Assembly (NCBI RefSeq): GCF_003076275.1
Contig: NZ_CP029064.1
Span: forward strand, 2,800,501-2,864,500
Source: Microbulbifer sp. A4B17
GTDB lineage: Bacteria; Pseudomonadota; Gammaproteobacteria; Pseudomonadales; Cellvibrionaceae
DNA length: 64,000 nt
Reading direction: 5' to 3'
Part shown: positions 18,951 through 27,795 of the stretch, piece after piece
Layout of the letters: each line of letters begins with the position of its first letter
Numbering within the stretch: the first letter of the stretch is position 1
Made by a program: the position numbers and the translations under genes
The notes under the pieces: model-generated
What the model saw: the letters and a program-made list of their open reading frames with translations, nothing else
What the model was told of the DNA's origin: nothing
Database searches by the model: none

Positions 18951-20912
18951 TCAGGCACTCAGCCCAGACGCTGCGGCAATAATGTCATCGCTCGCCTTTT
19001 CACTGATCATGTAAACCGGCACCACAATAAAGAAGCCGGGAATTCGAGGAAATACCGAAGCATCAACGACTCGTAAATTATTGGTGCCATGCACTCGGAA
19101 TTTACTGTCAACCACCGCCATAGGGTCACTGGCCGGCCCCATTTTATTGGAGCAGGAGGCATGGTGCCCCCATGCTTGGTTTTTCACAAAATCACCGATT
19201 TGCTGATCTGATTGCACATCATTACCAGGTAGTAACTCCCTGGAAACACGCTTACTCACAATGGGACCCGACATAATATCTCTGGAGATTTTTACCCCCT
19301 CAATAACCGCCTGAAGATCCTCCCCCAAGGCATCATTACCTTCACCAAAGTAATGGAAATTAATCTCCGGTGTATCTCTTGGGTCTGCAGATCGCAGGGT
19401 CACACGCCCAGCAGTATTATTGGTATGCCCTTTAAGCACGACCCAGGAAAAGCGATCCTTGTAGTCTCTCAACGCCTGGGAGTAGCCGGGAAAGTAGCCA
19501 TGGAAGTCTGTCGGTACCCCAAAAATAAACAGGTCCGGATCTTCCAGCTCCGGTCTTGAGCGCTTCACCAGTGATAATACCGGGCCATTCCCACTGTAAG
19601 GGCCCTGGTTAAACCAGCCATATCGATAGCGATTCAAACAGGGATCATTCCCCTCCCCCCAGGTGCAATCTTTCAGCAGGGAAAGATCTTCACTCATCTC
19701 ACTGACAATACCGACTTCATAGCGGTCCTGAAGGTTCTCTCCGACTCCGGGCAGATCTACCAAAGGTTCTATACCGTGATCTCGAAGCTCATGTGCGGGA
19801 CCTATCCCCGACAGCTTCAAAAGCTGCGGACTATTAAAGGCCCCGCCCGATAAAATGACCTCCCGATTTGCACGCACTTGCCTCAGGACTCCGGCAGTGC
19901 CACCTTCGTCGTGGTGTGGGTCCGCTTTATACAGGCTCGCCCCCTCTAGAAACTCCACTCCAACAGCAGTATTTCCTTCAAACAACACTCGGGTGGCCAA
20001 TGAATTTGTGCGGATATGGAGCAGGTTTGGGTAAATGGCCTGAGTCTCCAAAAGGTGTTCTCGCACACTGGTACGCCGGTTTCGGCTATCCGCTGCCATA
20101 GGGGCAATAAAAGGTCCCTCCTGCCCACTGGCAACATCCCAGTGATTAATATCCAAACGGAGATTGCCACTGACAATCTGCTCCAAAGCCCCCTCAAGCC
20201 CATACTTGGCCAGGGCTGCCTGCACGACTTTCAGGATGGTAGGGTCTTCAAACAGTAAAGCGGGGTTGCCACGATTGGTTGGCAGCCAACCATCAAAACC
20301 ATGGCGGGAGGGGTTAGAGAAGATTGGGCGAGGCACATATTCACAGCGCTCCAAGCGCTCAAAATATCGTCGCATGTTTGCGCTGTCCCAGGAAATATCC
20401 CCTGTATCCTTCGCTATGCGATCAAAGTCATTATTATGCGGATAAACAGTAATTAATGCGTGGTGTGTGGTACAGCCGCCGATAGTACTAGCGCGAGGGT
20501 AGAGAATCCCCTTCCCTGAAACATATTTATCGTCTAGTTGCTGCTGGTTGATATCCGCATAGTGCTTAACAAAAAAGTCCCAGCTCAATTTGGGGTCTTC
20601 AGAAGCAAAGGGGTGCCACGCTGGGATATTATGAGTGTCATCGCTGGGGTCATCTGCACCAGCTTCCAGCACCAAAACAGAAAATCCCGCTTTCGCCAAA
20701 TTTACCGCTAAGGGCCCCCCTCCCGCTCCCGAACCAACAACCACATAGTCATATTGATCATAAAAGTCGCGATCTAACATTGAGAGAGCGGAAACCAATC
20801 CCGTTGAAGCGGCACTGGCAGCGATACCTAATTGAATCGCTCCCTTAGTAAAATTTCTACGACTAATTTTTTGAGCCGATACTTTCTTTTTAATCGCATC
20901 CTTCTCTTCCAT
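18951..20912 (-). CDS. GMC-family FAD oxidoreductase, exported by Tat-like signal
   Basis: This 653-residue glucose-methanol-choline oxidoreductase has its FAD-binding loop in YDYVVVGSGAGGGP, the GMC signature region near YPRASTIGGCTTHHAL, and the catalytic-His region WGHHASCSNKMGP followed by LRVVDASVFPRIPGFF. Residues 12-40 contain SRRNFTKGA and a hydrophobic stretch, a twin-arginine-like export signal, so the enzyme probably folds with FAD before export. I place the start at the ATG at 20912; a TTG 13 codons upstream also fits. The alcohol substrate is unknown, and no partner cytochrome gene is adjacent. Confidence 0.92.
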   Translation of the reverse strand: MEEKDAIKKKVSAQKISRRNFTKGAIQLGIAASAASTGLVSALSMLDRDFYDQYDYVVVGSGAGGGPLAVNLAKAGFSVLVLEAGADDPSDDTHNIPAWHPFASEDPKLSWDFFVKHYADINQQQLDDKYVSGKGILYPRASTIGGCTTHHALITVYPHNNDFDRIAKDTGDISWDSANMRRYFERLERCEYVPRPIFSNPSRHGFDGWLPTNRGNPALLFEDPTILKVVQAALAKYGLEGALEQIVSGNLRLDINHWDVASGQEGPFIAPMAADSRNRRTSVREHLLETQAIYPNLLHIRTNSLATRVLFEGNTAVGVEFLEGASLYKADPHHDEGGTAGVLRQVRANREVILSGGAFNSPQLLKLSGIGPAHELRDHGIEPLVDLPGVGENLQDRYEVGIVSEMSEDLSLLKDCTWGEGNDPCLNRYRYGWFNQGPYSGNGPVLSLVKRSRPELEDPDLFIFGVPTDFHGYFPGYSQALRDYKDRFSWVVLKGHTNNTAGRVTLRSADPRDTPEINFHYFGEGNDALGEDLQAVIEGVKISRDIMSGPIVSKRVSRELLPGNDVQSDQQIGDFVKNQAWGHHASCSNKMGPASDPMAVVDSKFRVHGTNNLRVVDASVFPRIPGFFIVVPVYMISEKASDDIIAAASGLSA

Positions 20913-21546
20913 ATTGCTTGATCCATTTTTTATAAGCTTTATTCCGGTCAAGCATTATGCGCACGAGATTATTATGTTTCGCGTACCTGAATAACGTTTA
21001 TTCTTAAAACCCGACTTACTTATCAGAGTAAAGATGCAATAGGTGCCTGCCCTTATGGATCGTAGAGGGAAAGATAATCACACAATCAATAGTAAAATTT
21101 TCTGTAATTTAATATGCCCCAACCAGATTTGTAGAGGACGGATATTGAGCCTCAATAAACGAACCAATCCAGGGTACACCTCCCCGTGAGCTCAAGCCAT
21201 TAAAATAAAATTGAATAAAAAGGGGACTAACTACCAAATAATAAAGCGAAAAACAGTGACACCCTACTTAAATTGAGTGGGTAACAAAACCAAGGTTAAA
21301 CTAATTTTTTCGTGAATTTTCTACACACCAAGTCGCCTCAATTCACTTTTACTACCTGATTAGCACTTAAAATATTGCCCATAGTAGCAATCCATCGCTA
21401 TGATTAATCTCATTGAAATTTCTTGTAATACAACTACCAACAACTAAACCTATACATAACAAAAAATACAACTATCAAAACCCAATAGAAGCACTCAGAA
21501 AAATCGCATTTCTGTTTTAGACGATGAACGTGAGAAGGAGATCAGT
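20913..21546. other. A+T-rich intergenic region, no gene seen
   Basis: About 630 A+T-rich bases lie between the divergent GMC oxidoreductase and Tse2-like genes. No open frame with a ribosome binding site and no clear regulatory palindrome was found. The base composition contrasts with the asnS side and may mark the edge of acquired DNA. Confidence 0.5.
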
Positions 21547-21924
21547 ATGTCCGGGAAAGAGCTCTATATCACCTACGAAGAACTTTTGAAACTTGAAAGT
21601 TTTAGAACCCCCGATTCAAGCATCAGAAAGCCACAAAACATAGACACCACATACCTTGACACCATGCAGGTAGTTATCGCTAATGGAAAAGGGGTACTAG
21701 CTCTTGATCGAGAAGCTATTAACCAACTCCCTCTAACGGGGTGGGTGTGCAGGTTTCCAGCTCATGTTCACCCTCCCAAAGGGTTGAAGCTGGTTCGGGT
21801 AAATGAAAATCAGTTCAATATTGCCCCTGCTCGAAACATGCCACTGCAAAAATTTGAAGCTCTTGTGAAAGAGCTTACCGTAAGTGCTATTACCATATTC
21901 AAAAAACAGGGGCGCGCCGTCTAA
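21547..21924 (+). CDS. Tse2-like ADP-ribosyltransferase toxin candidate
   Basis: The 125-residue product starts after AGAAGGAG with ideal spacing. Residues 47-100 follow the order seen in Tse2-family ADP-ribosyltransferase toxins: GKGVLALDR (47-55), GWVCRFPA (65-72), PPKGLKLV (76-83) and FNIAPARNMPL (90-100), the last resembling the HYTIMPAKPM segment of Pseudomonas Tse2. Tse2 is a cytoplasm-acting type VI effector normally paired with the small immunity protein Tsi2. No small gene follows here on the same strand. It has no signal peptide or membrane segment. The assignment rests on remembered family patterns and should be confirmed by profile search. Confidence 0.6.
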   Translation: MSGKELYITYEELLKLESFRTPDSSIRKPQNIDTTYLDTMQVVIANGKGVLALDREAINQLPLTGWVCRFPAHVHPPKGLKLVRVNENQFNIAPARNMPLQKFEALVKELTVSAITIFKKQGRAV

Positions 21925-21950
21925 AACTGGAGATACCTCACAGACACCAA

Positions 21951-21983
21951 GGGAACAACAAGCTGTGCGGGCTTGTTGTTTCC
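21951..21983. terminator. Hairpin terminator between convergent genes
   Basis: GGGAACAACAAGC (21951-21963) and GCTTGTTGTTTCC (21971-21983) pair at 12 of 13 positions around a seven-base loop. It sits 27 bases after the toxin-like gene and before the end of the convergent membrane gene, so it may serve both. There is no long T-run, so efficiency is uncertain. Confidence 0.65.
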
Positions 21984-22009
21984 TATTGGAAATCATCCCA
22001 AACAGCTTT

Positions 22010-22693
22010 TCATTTTAGCAATTCTTGGAAGTCTATTAGACTCCTAAGATACGCTCGCATCTCAGGCGTATCAAACTGCCCCTTATAGCGATCAGGTGCA
22101 TCAAGTGACCGCCCTTTAATGCCGGGACAGCCTCCGAAACGAATTAGCGTTGAAAATGCCGGCATTGACTGCATTTCTTCAATTGCAGCCTTAATCTTCA
22201 GATCCAAATGATCAGAGTACTCATCAACATATCGAGAAATCATTCCCATCCCGGTCAAAGTTTGCGAGCAAACCATGTTCCCTACCGTTCCAAATTTGGG
22301 AAAACGGTGGACTGCCTTGAAATCCAATTTATCAAAAGCAGACAATAAATTGTCTCCCAATACCAGCTCAGCAAACTCTACATGATCCCCTTTTTTCGGT
22401 TTGTTGCCTGTCACTTGATAGTGAAGTGCCTCAAAGGGAACAAACAGATTGCTCCAACCCTTTTCAATCTTTGAGATTGCATATTCCTTATAAGCTGCCT
22501 TTTCCTGATATTTATCGACAGTCTGAAAGATAGAAAGCGCCAGACCAACAACCGCCACTCCAGCTGCAATACCACCTGTTCTGGTCACCCTCCTCAGGCC
22601 AACTTGAGCTTCATCCCATGTCTTTCCATGAATCGCTAAAAGAGCTGCAATAGCGGTTAGTGCATGCCCTAAAATAGAAATAGTCAGATCCAT
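22010..22693 (-). CDS. Orphan membrane protein, function unknown
   Basis: This unrecognised 227-residue protein begins after a strong AAGGAGGG site. Hydrophobic segments near residues 5-22 (ISILGHALTAIAALLAI) and 40-60 (GGIAAGVAVVGLALSIF) are followed by a soluble, mixed-charge region of about 165 residues. It is convergent with the Tse2-like gene 85 bases away, so it is not an operon partner, and any immunity role would be guesswork. Nothing in the sequence suggests an enzyme. Confidence 0.75.
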   Translation of the reverse strand: MDLTISILGHALTAIAALLAIHGKTWDEAQVGLRRVTRTGGIAAGVAVVGLALSIFQTVDKYQEKAAYKEYAISKIEKGWSNLFVPFEALHYQVTGNKPKKGDHVEFAELVLGDNLLSAFDKLDFKAVHRFPKFGTVGNMVCSQTLTGMGMISRYVDEYSDHLDLKIKAAIEEMQSMPAFSTLIRFGGCPGIKGRSLDAPDRYKGQFDTPEMRAYLRSLIDFQELLK

Positions 22694-23213
22694 ACAACCC
22701 TCCTTGCATTACCCAGGTTTCAACGTGAACTAAAAATCAAGGATTATTTTCACACCCTATCAATATCACGTAATTTCAAAACGGTAGACACACGCCACAC
22801 TACTGTTAAAAAACGCCAGTCAGCGCTTTTACAGTTAACAGGAGCAGATAGAAGGATGCCCCTGCTCGCAAAAAATTAACGTACCTGTTTCTTTTCATAT
22901 CAACCCATAGGGTCAAACATTGATATCCAGAGCGAATACTTTTCAAGTAACTTTCTTCAGTAAGCAGATAAAGGGATAAGGGATATAAACGTCGAGTTAT
23001 GAGGTAGCGCTCTGAAACACCTCGCCGGACAATAAAGTTACCCCCTCACCAGCTTCATTGCTGACAGCCTTGAATTAAAAGTCAAACTATCCATTTACAG
23101 TCGAGAGACTATCACTTGGAACCCTCTTTAGAACTTGACCCTTGATGGCTAACTACTATAACTATTCACAGGGTTTTATAACACTCAGTATCTACTGACC
23201 GGCTGGTATCCAT
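22694..23213. other. Intergenic region, no gene seen
   Basis: About 520 bases without a supported gene. It should hold promoters for the diverging neighbours. CTGTTAA and TTAACAG form a weak inverted repeat near 22802-22840, too loose to call an operator. Confidence 0.45.
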
Positions 23214-23483
23214 ATGATACATCTATTTATGCACGCGAATGTTAAGGACTTCAACGAATGGCACAGAGTGCTTAAGGATTTTATGCCTACCGTGGAGAAA
23301 ATGGGAGCTACTTCTACATCCGTATACCGCGAAATTGACAACCATCACAATGTAACCGTAATTCACGAATTCCCTTCAAAGGAGCATGCAATAAAGTTTG
23401 TCAATAGCAGTGAGCTTGAAGAAGCCAGGAAAAAGGCTGGCGTGCTTGTAACTCCGAAAATCTGGTATACAGAAAAATTATAG
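23214..23483 (+). CDS. Small dimeric alpha/beta-barrel-like protein
   Basis: The 89-residue product MIHLFMHANVKDFNEWHRVL has the size and pattern of small ferredoxin-like dimeric barrel proteins (DUF3764 or antibiotic-biosynthesis-monooxygenase-like): an initial strand with a conserved H, a helix with FNEWHRVL, then VTVIHEFPSKEHAIKFV and a final strand. Function is unknown. The ribosome binding site is poor, and an alternative start at 23229 exists. It stands alone, with gene-free DNA on both sides. Confidence 0.65.
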   Translation: MIHLFMHANVKDFNEWHRVLKDFMPTVEKMGATSTSVYREIDNHHNVTVIHEFPSKEHAIKFVNSSELEEARKKAGVLVTPKIWYTEKL

Positions 23484-23821
23484 TTATACCCCACTCTTGG
23501 TATAAAAATTCTCAAAGCTATATCTGTTCCACATTAGAGCATTCACTCAAGGTGTAAATCTTTAAAGAAAGCATTCCCTTTATGAGCGAAGCAGCTTGAG
23601 TGTGCTGCTACCATTGCAGCATCCATTAAACGACACTCATAAACCCTACTCTCAAAGTAACCTCAAATACTTAATTGAAACACTACCAACCATCCACACA
23701 TTATTAGCAGAATTATAAAATGCAAAGCCATCGCGAAATATAGACCTTGTCCCGAAATTCTATCGCAACCTAATATCTAACATCCCCTGAGTTAAAATAC
23801 TAAGCAGCTGCTCGCGCATAC
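23484..23821. other. Intergenic region, no gene seen
   Basis: About 340 A+T-rich bases with no supported gene, RNA or repeat. Confidence 0.45.
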
Positions 23822-24016
23822 TTATAACCCCACAAAAAATCCGCTGCACGCAATTCCCTCCTCTTTACTACCCACATCAACCCACCAAAAGGCATCTTTA
23901 CTATAAAAGTGGGGAATTCTCGATGACAGGTACTTAAGCACAGCATCATCAATTAGACATCGGACCAGTAATGTTTGATCATTCTTTTCAATAACCCTAA
24001 GCTCAACCATTTGCAA
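23822..24016 (-). CDS. Possible small protein
   Basis: A 64-residue frame (MVELRVIEKNDQTLLVRCLI and onward) with AGGGGTGA near its TTG/ATG start. Composition is protein-like, with no export signal or membrane segment, and I recognise no family. It is divergent from the siderophore receptor. It may equally be chance, because the surroundings are gene-poor. Confidence 0.35.
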   Translation of the reverse strand: MQMVELRVIEKNDQTLLVRCLIDDAVLKYLSSRIPHFYSKDAFWWVDVGSKEEGIACSGFFVGL

Positions 24017-24175
24017 ACCGTCACCCCTTTTGTATTCAATCTATATGCCCTAATAAAGAAGCAGGGCTCTAAAAGTCCTATCCCATAAACACGTTATGTT
24101 CCCACTGCTACTGCTGCAAACGCTCACAGTATTTAGCTTTACATGACTACTTAGTACCAACCACTTCACCCAGTT

Positions 24176-24206
24176 AATGATAACCATTATCATTTGAGAA
24201 TCATTC
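24176..24206. promoter_or_regulatory. Fur box upstream of siderophore receptor
   Basis: AATGATAACCATTATCATT (24176-24194) matches the classic 19-bp Fur box GATAATGATAATCATTATC in core and symmetry, 8 of 9 pairs being complementary about the centre. It runs into a further TGAGAATCATTC (24195-24206), giving overlapping Fur sites. It lies 23-53 bases before the receptor start codon, so iron-bound Fur would shut off the receptor and the downstream PepSY gene. Confidence 0.9.
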
Positions 24207-24228
24207 TAACTGTACGGACTCCACAAAT

Positions 24229-26346
24229 ATGCACCCGCACCCACTCAGCCTAGCGGTCCTGGTCTCACTGGCCCCAGCAACTTTTGTATCTGCCCAGGAA
24301 GCAGGTCAAAAGATAGAGGAGGTTGAGGTTATTGGCAGAGCCCAACAGTTTTACCTCGACTCAAATACTCAAGTTGGAACCAAAACAGACGCAGACCTTC
24401 TGAATATTCCTATGTCTGCGCAGGTGCTGAGCGAGCAACTAATTGAAGATCAGGCCGCCCGCGATATCACCGACCTGTATCGCTCTATCGCTGGAGTTAG
24501 CGAATTCAGCTACTCCGGGGTCACCTTCCGGGGTTTCCGGGACGATGAAAGTGTATTTTACGATGGTGTCCGTGGTGACCCATTCTCCGGCTTTAGCGTA
24601 CCTCAAGTATTTAATGTAGAGCGCATTGAAGTGTTGAAGGGGCCCTCCGCTGCTCTCTACGGCGGCGGTGAGCCCGGTGGGATGATTAACTACGTCTCCA
24701 AAAAACCAACCTTCTTTGAGAACCGTGAGTTAAAAGTCACCACTGGCAGTGAATCACTATACGGGGCATCTATGGAACTCACAGGCGGCTTGAACGAAAG
24801 TGTCGCCTACCGTTTAGGAGGTTTTTATGAGTCTCAAGATAGCTTCCGCAATAATGCGGATAGCGAGAATACCGAACTTGCCGGTGGGCTATTGTTTGAC
24901 CTCAGCACAGATACTCAACTGACAACGACTTTTGATTACATTGAACAAAACCTAGGTGGCAATCGCTTGCGTGGTGTGCCCGTTGATGATGATGGCAACT
25001 TCCTGGTAGACCCGTCATACAACGCCAACGAAGAGTTTGATTATCAAAACCTGGAAGCTTTGGTTTTACAGACCAATGTGAAGCATAACTTCACTGAAAA
25101 ACTGAATCTTAATGCAACTGTTCGTTATATGGATAACGAAAGAGAGCAAGCTTACCACGAGTCACGCGGTTGGGTAGATGTTAATGGTGATGGCGAGGCA
25201 GATGCAGAAGATGAAACTATTCAGCGTGAATACCGCGACCAGTACCGTGCAAATGAAGAACTGAGTCTTACTCTGGATTTTGTGTATGACGCTCATATAG
25301 CGGGAATGAATCATCAGGTTTTGTTTGGTGGTGATTACCACGATGTTGATACCGAATACGATTACTTACGTGCCCGCTATGAAACTGACGGTGTTACCAA
25401 CCTCAATATCTACGAACTGAATTACGGAATAACCGATCCATCAACTTACGATCTTACCGATATGGAAAGAGATGGCATTACCAGCACCCGAGCCAGCTTC
25501 TACATTCAGGATACTATAGCACTGACTCATCAATGGTTTTGGATGCTGGGCGCACGATTTGATCAATTTGAAGAAACGGAAAAAGAAAGTGGTAATAGCT
25601 ATAAGGATGATGACATAACCTACCGCACAGGCATCACATACAAGCCCTCAGAGTCGCTGTCTCTCTATGCCAACTACTCCCAAAGCTTTAACCCAGTGAG
25701 TGCAGACGACTTTGAGGATGGCGCACAGGAACTTGAACCCAGCACTGGTGATCAAGTGGAGATCGGCCTGAAGAAAGAGTGGCTAGATGGACGTATTCTT
25801 ACCACCCTGGCCTTCTATCAGATCGATAAGGAAAATATGGCATTGAGCAATCCCGATTACATCAGTGCCGACGAAACACCGAATGAAGTGGAAATTATCA
25901 ATCTGGGCTTGGTTGAAAGCGATGGAGCTGAATTTACTTTGGTGGGTGATATCACTGAAAAGCTCAGTTTAACGGCTAACTATGCCTATAACGATACTTA
26001 TATTTCTGAAGGTGATTCAAGTAACGTATCTGAATCAGGTCGGTTCGTAAATGCCCCGAAACACCAAGCTGGCTTATGGGCCCGTTATGACATTGGAATC
26101 TGGGACTCAGCATTTGCTTTTGGCGCCGACTATGTCAGTGAGCAAATCAGTTTTGACGACCAAAAAGTAAAACCCTATACAGTGTTCGATGCCAGCTGGA
26201 CAACTCACTGGGATGATATTCTCCTGAGTATCAATGTAAACAATATTTTCAATAAGGAGTATGCGGTGAGTGGCTTTAGTGAGAGAAATGGCCATTTTCC
26301 GGGCCAACCAAGAGAAGTCATTGCCCAGCTAACCTACAGCTTCTAA
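24229..26346 (+). CDS. TonB-dependent siderophore receptor
   Basis: This 705-residue outer-membrane receptor of the ferric-siderophore type has a short signal peptide (LSLAVLVSLAPATFVSA), a TonB box in IEEVEVIGR, and the siderophore-receptor plug signatures VLKGPSAALYGGGEPGGM and VSKKP. The barrel ends in the expected aromatic LTYSF. FhuA/FoxA-type receptors for hydroxamate siderophores share this layout, but the ligand is not certain. A Fur box lies just upstream, and a PepSY reductase-like gene follows, supporting iron acquisition. No siderophore synthesis genes are nearby, so it probably imports siderophores made by other organisms. Confidence 0.95.
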   Translation: MHPHPLSLAVLVSLAPATFVSAQEAGQKIEEVEVIGRAQQFYLDSNTQVGTKTDADLLNIPMSAQVLSEQLIEDQAARDITDLYRSIAGVSEFSYSGVTFRGFRDDESVFYDGVRGDPFSGFSVPQVFNVERIEVLKGPSAALYGGGEPGGMINYVSKKPTFFENRELKVTTGSESLYGASMELTGGLNESVAYRLGGFYESQDSFRNNADSENTELAGGLLFDLSTDTQLTTTFDYIEQNLGGNRLRGVPVDDDGNFLVDPSYNANEEFDYQNLEALVLQTNVKHNFTEKLNLNATVRYMDNEREQAYHESRGWVDVNGDGEADAEDETIQREYRDQYRANEELSLTLDFVYDAHIAGMNHQVLFGGDYHDVDTEYDYLRARYETDGVTNLNIYELNYGITDPSTYDLTDMERDGITSTRASFYIQDTIALTHQWFWMLGARFDQFEETEKESGNSYKDDDITYRTGITYKPSESLSLYANYSQSFNPVSADDFEDGAQELEPSTGDQVEIGLKKEWLDGRILTTLAFYQIDKENMALSNPDYISADETPNEVEIINLGLVESDGAEFTLVGDITEKLSLTANYAYNDTYISEGDSSNVSESGRFVNAPKHQAGLWARYDIGIWDSAFAFGADYVSEQISFDDQKVKPYTVFDASWTTHWDDILLSINVNNIFNKEYAVSGFSERNGHFPGQPREVIAQLTYSF

Positions 26347-26359
26347 CTTCCTACCTGTT

Positions 26360-26389
26360 ATATCGCCAGTGGATTTCTGCTGGCGATAT
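26360..26389 (+). other. Intercistronic hairpin, receptor to PepSY gene
   Basis: ATATCGCCAG (26360-26369) and CTGGCGATAT (26380-26389) form a perfect 10-bp stem with a ten-base loop, between the receptor stop codon and the PepSY start. It has no T-run. It could lower expression of the second gene or protect the upstream mRNA from 3' decay. Confidence 0.65.
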
Positions 26390-26399
26390 CCCATACAGC

Positions 26400-27593
26400 A
26401 TGAAAAAAGCAACTTGGTATCAATGGCATCATTGGCTTGGTGTAAAACTCTCGATATTGCTATGTTTTATTTTAGCAAGCGGCACCCTAGCTGTTATATC
26501 CCACGAACTTGACTGGCTAACCCAGCCAAACCTCCGCGCAAAGCCAACACCCTACTATCACCCTATCCCATGGGGACAAGTGTACTCCAGTATCAAGCTA
26601 GAGAGCCCAACTGACCGACTCCTTTCGCTCTCTGCTCCAATCCATCAGGGGTTTGCCATTGAGGGAATCGCTAAAAGACAAAGCGGTGATCGATATCGAA
26701 TATATCTCGACCCCACAGATGGTAAGTTTCAGGGAATCGGCCCCTGGTACAATTGGCAAACCGTTTTACGCAGACTGCACCGGCACCTAATGCTGCCAGC
26801 AACTCTGGGCATCACGATAGTGAGTTTTTGTGCGTTTATTTTCCTTGGCCTTCTCTTTTCTGGACTAATCCTTCATCCCAAATGGGCCTCCGGCTTAATT
26901 CAATGGCCCCGCCGGAAAAACCCACGAATTTTTTGGGGGGATCTACATCGATTGGCCGGTCTCTGGAGCAGCTGGTTAGTCTTAATAGTATCAATCACTG
27001 GTGTATGGTACTTGGCCGAACGGTGGGGGCTGGATGCAGCTTACCCAGAAGATGCCAAGCCAATTTCAGACTATCACAACCAATCAAGCCCACTGCCATC
27101 TCAGGAAAATTTTGATCGGATAGTAAAACAGGCCAGAGCTTTGCGCCCAGAACTAAAGATCAAGTTTATTCGCTTCCCTCAGAATGCAAGGCAGTCTCTC
27201 GTAGTTGAGGGACAAGCCAACAACTTATTAGTGAGGAATCGAGCTAACAATATGACGTTTGACCCAAATAACGGAACATGGCTATCATCTCGCCACGCTG
27301 AAAATTTGTCGCTCCATGTACGCATTTCAGAAGCTGCAGACCCATTGCACTTCGGAATATGGGGTGGTTACCCTACAAAAATCATCTATTTTATCTTTGG
27401 ATTGATACTTACCAGCGTTGCTATATCTGGAACCTATATCTTTGCCTTACGACAGGCCAAAATGGCTAAGAATGAACCTCTAATAAGCTTAAATCGTTGG
27501 GGCCTTGCCTGGCAGAATATGGGAAAACTACGCTGGATAGCTCTAGGGGGAGTTTTACTGGCCTTGGGGTTTATACCCTTTTATATTCTTTAA
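26400..27593 (+). CDS. PepSY-domain membrane protein, probable siderophore-iron reductase
   Basis: The 397-residue product has the PepSY-TM layout: first helix WLGVKLSILLCFILASGTLAVI, periplasmic PepSY segments, a central pair of helices (ITIVSFCAFIFLGLLFSGLIL; LWSSWLVLIVSITGVWYLA) and two C-terminal helices. Histidines flank the helices (HHWLGVK, RRLHRHLM, GDLHRLAGLW), as in heme-linked reductases of this group. Such proteins beside siderophore receptors are thought to reduce ferric siderophores at the inner membrane. It is 53 bases downstream of the receptor and likely shares its Fur-controlled transcript. Confidence 0.88.
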   Translation: MKKATWYQWHHWLGVKLSILLCFILASGTLAVISHELDWLTQPNLRAKPTPYYHPIPWGQVYSSIKLESPTDRLLSLSAPIHQGFAIEGIAKRQSGDRYRIYLDPTDGKFQGIGPWYNWQTVLRRLHRHLMLPATLGITIVSFCAFIFLGLLFSGLILHPKWASGLIQWPRRKNPRIFWGDLHRLAGLWSSWLVLIVSITGVWYLAERWGLDAAYPEDAKPISDYHNQSSPLPSQENFDRIVKQARALRPELKIKFIRFPQNARQSLVVEGQANNLLVRNRANNMTFDPNNGTWLSSRHAENLSLHVRISEAADPLHFGIWGGYPTKIIYFIFGLILTSVAISGTYIFALRQAKMAKNEPLISLNRWGLAWQNMGKLRWIALGGVLLALGFIPFYIL

Positions 27594-27795
27594 GCAAATT
27601 TGGAGCCCAATATCTATTCCCCCTATAAGGAATACTGTGGGTAAGAACTAGTAAAAGCCTATTCACCTCAGTCACCAAAAAACAAAAAATTACCAGTTGG
27701 ATAGTTACAACCTTTTGTTCCGGAACCCAACAGCATCACACTTGTCCCAATTTACGTATAATTTGAGTTATTAGCTGATTAGGGGCAATAGTTAC

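Noticed and set aside
22010-22693. Immunity partner for the Tse2-like toxin
   Set aside because: It is convergent, much larger than known Tsi2 proteins and membrane-bound, whereas Tse2 acts in the cytoplasm; no positive evidence.
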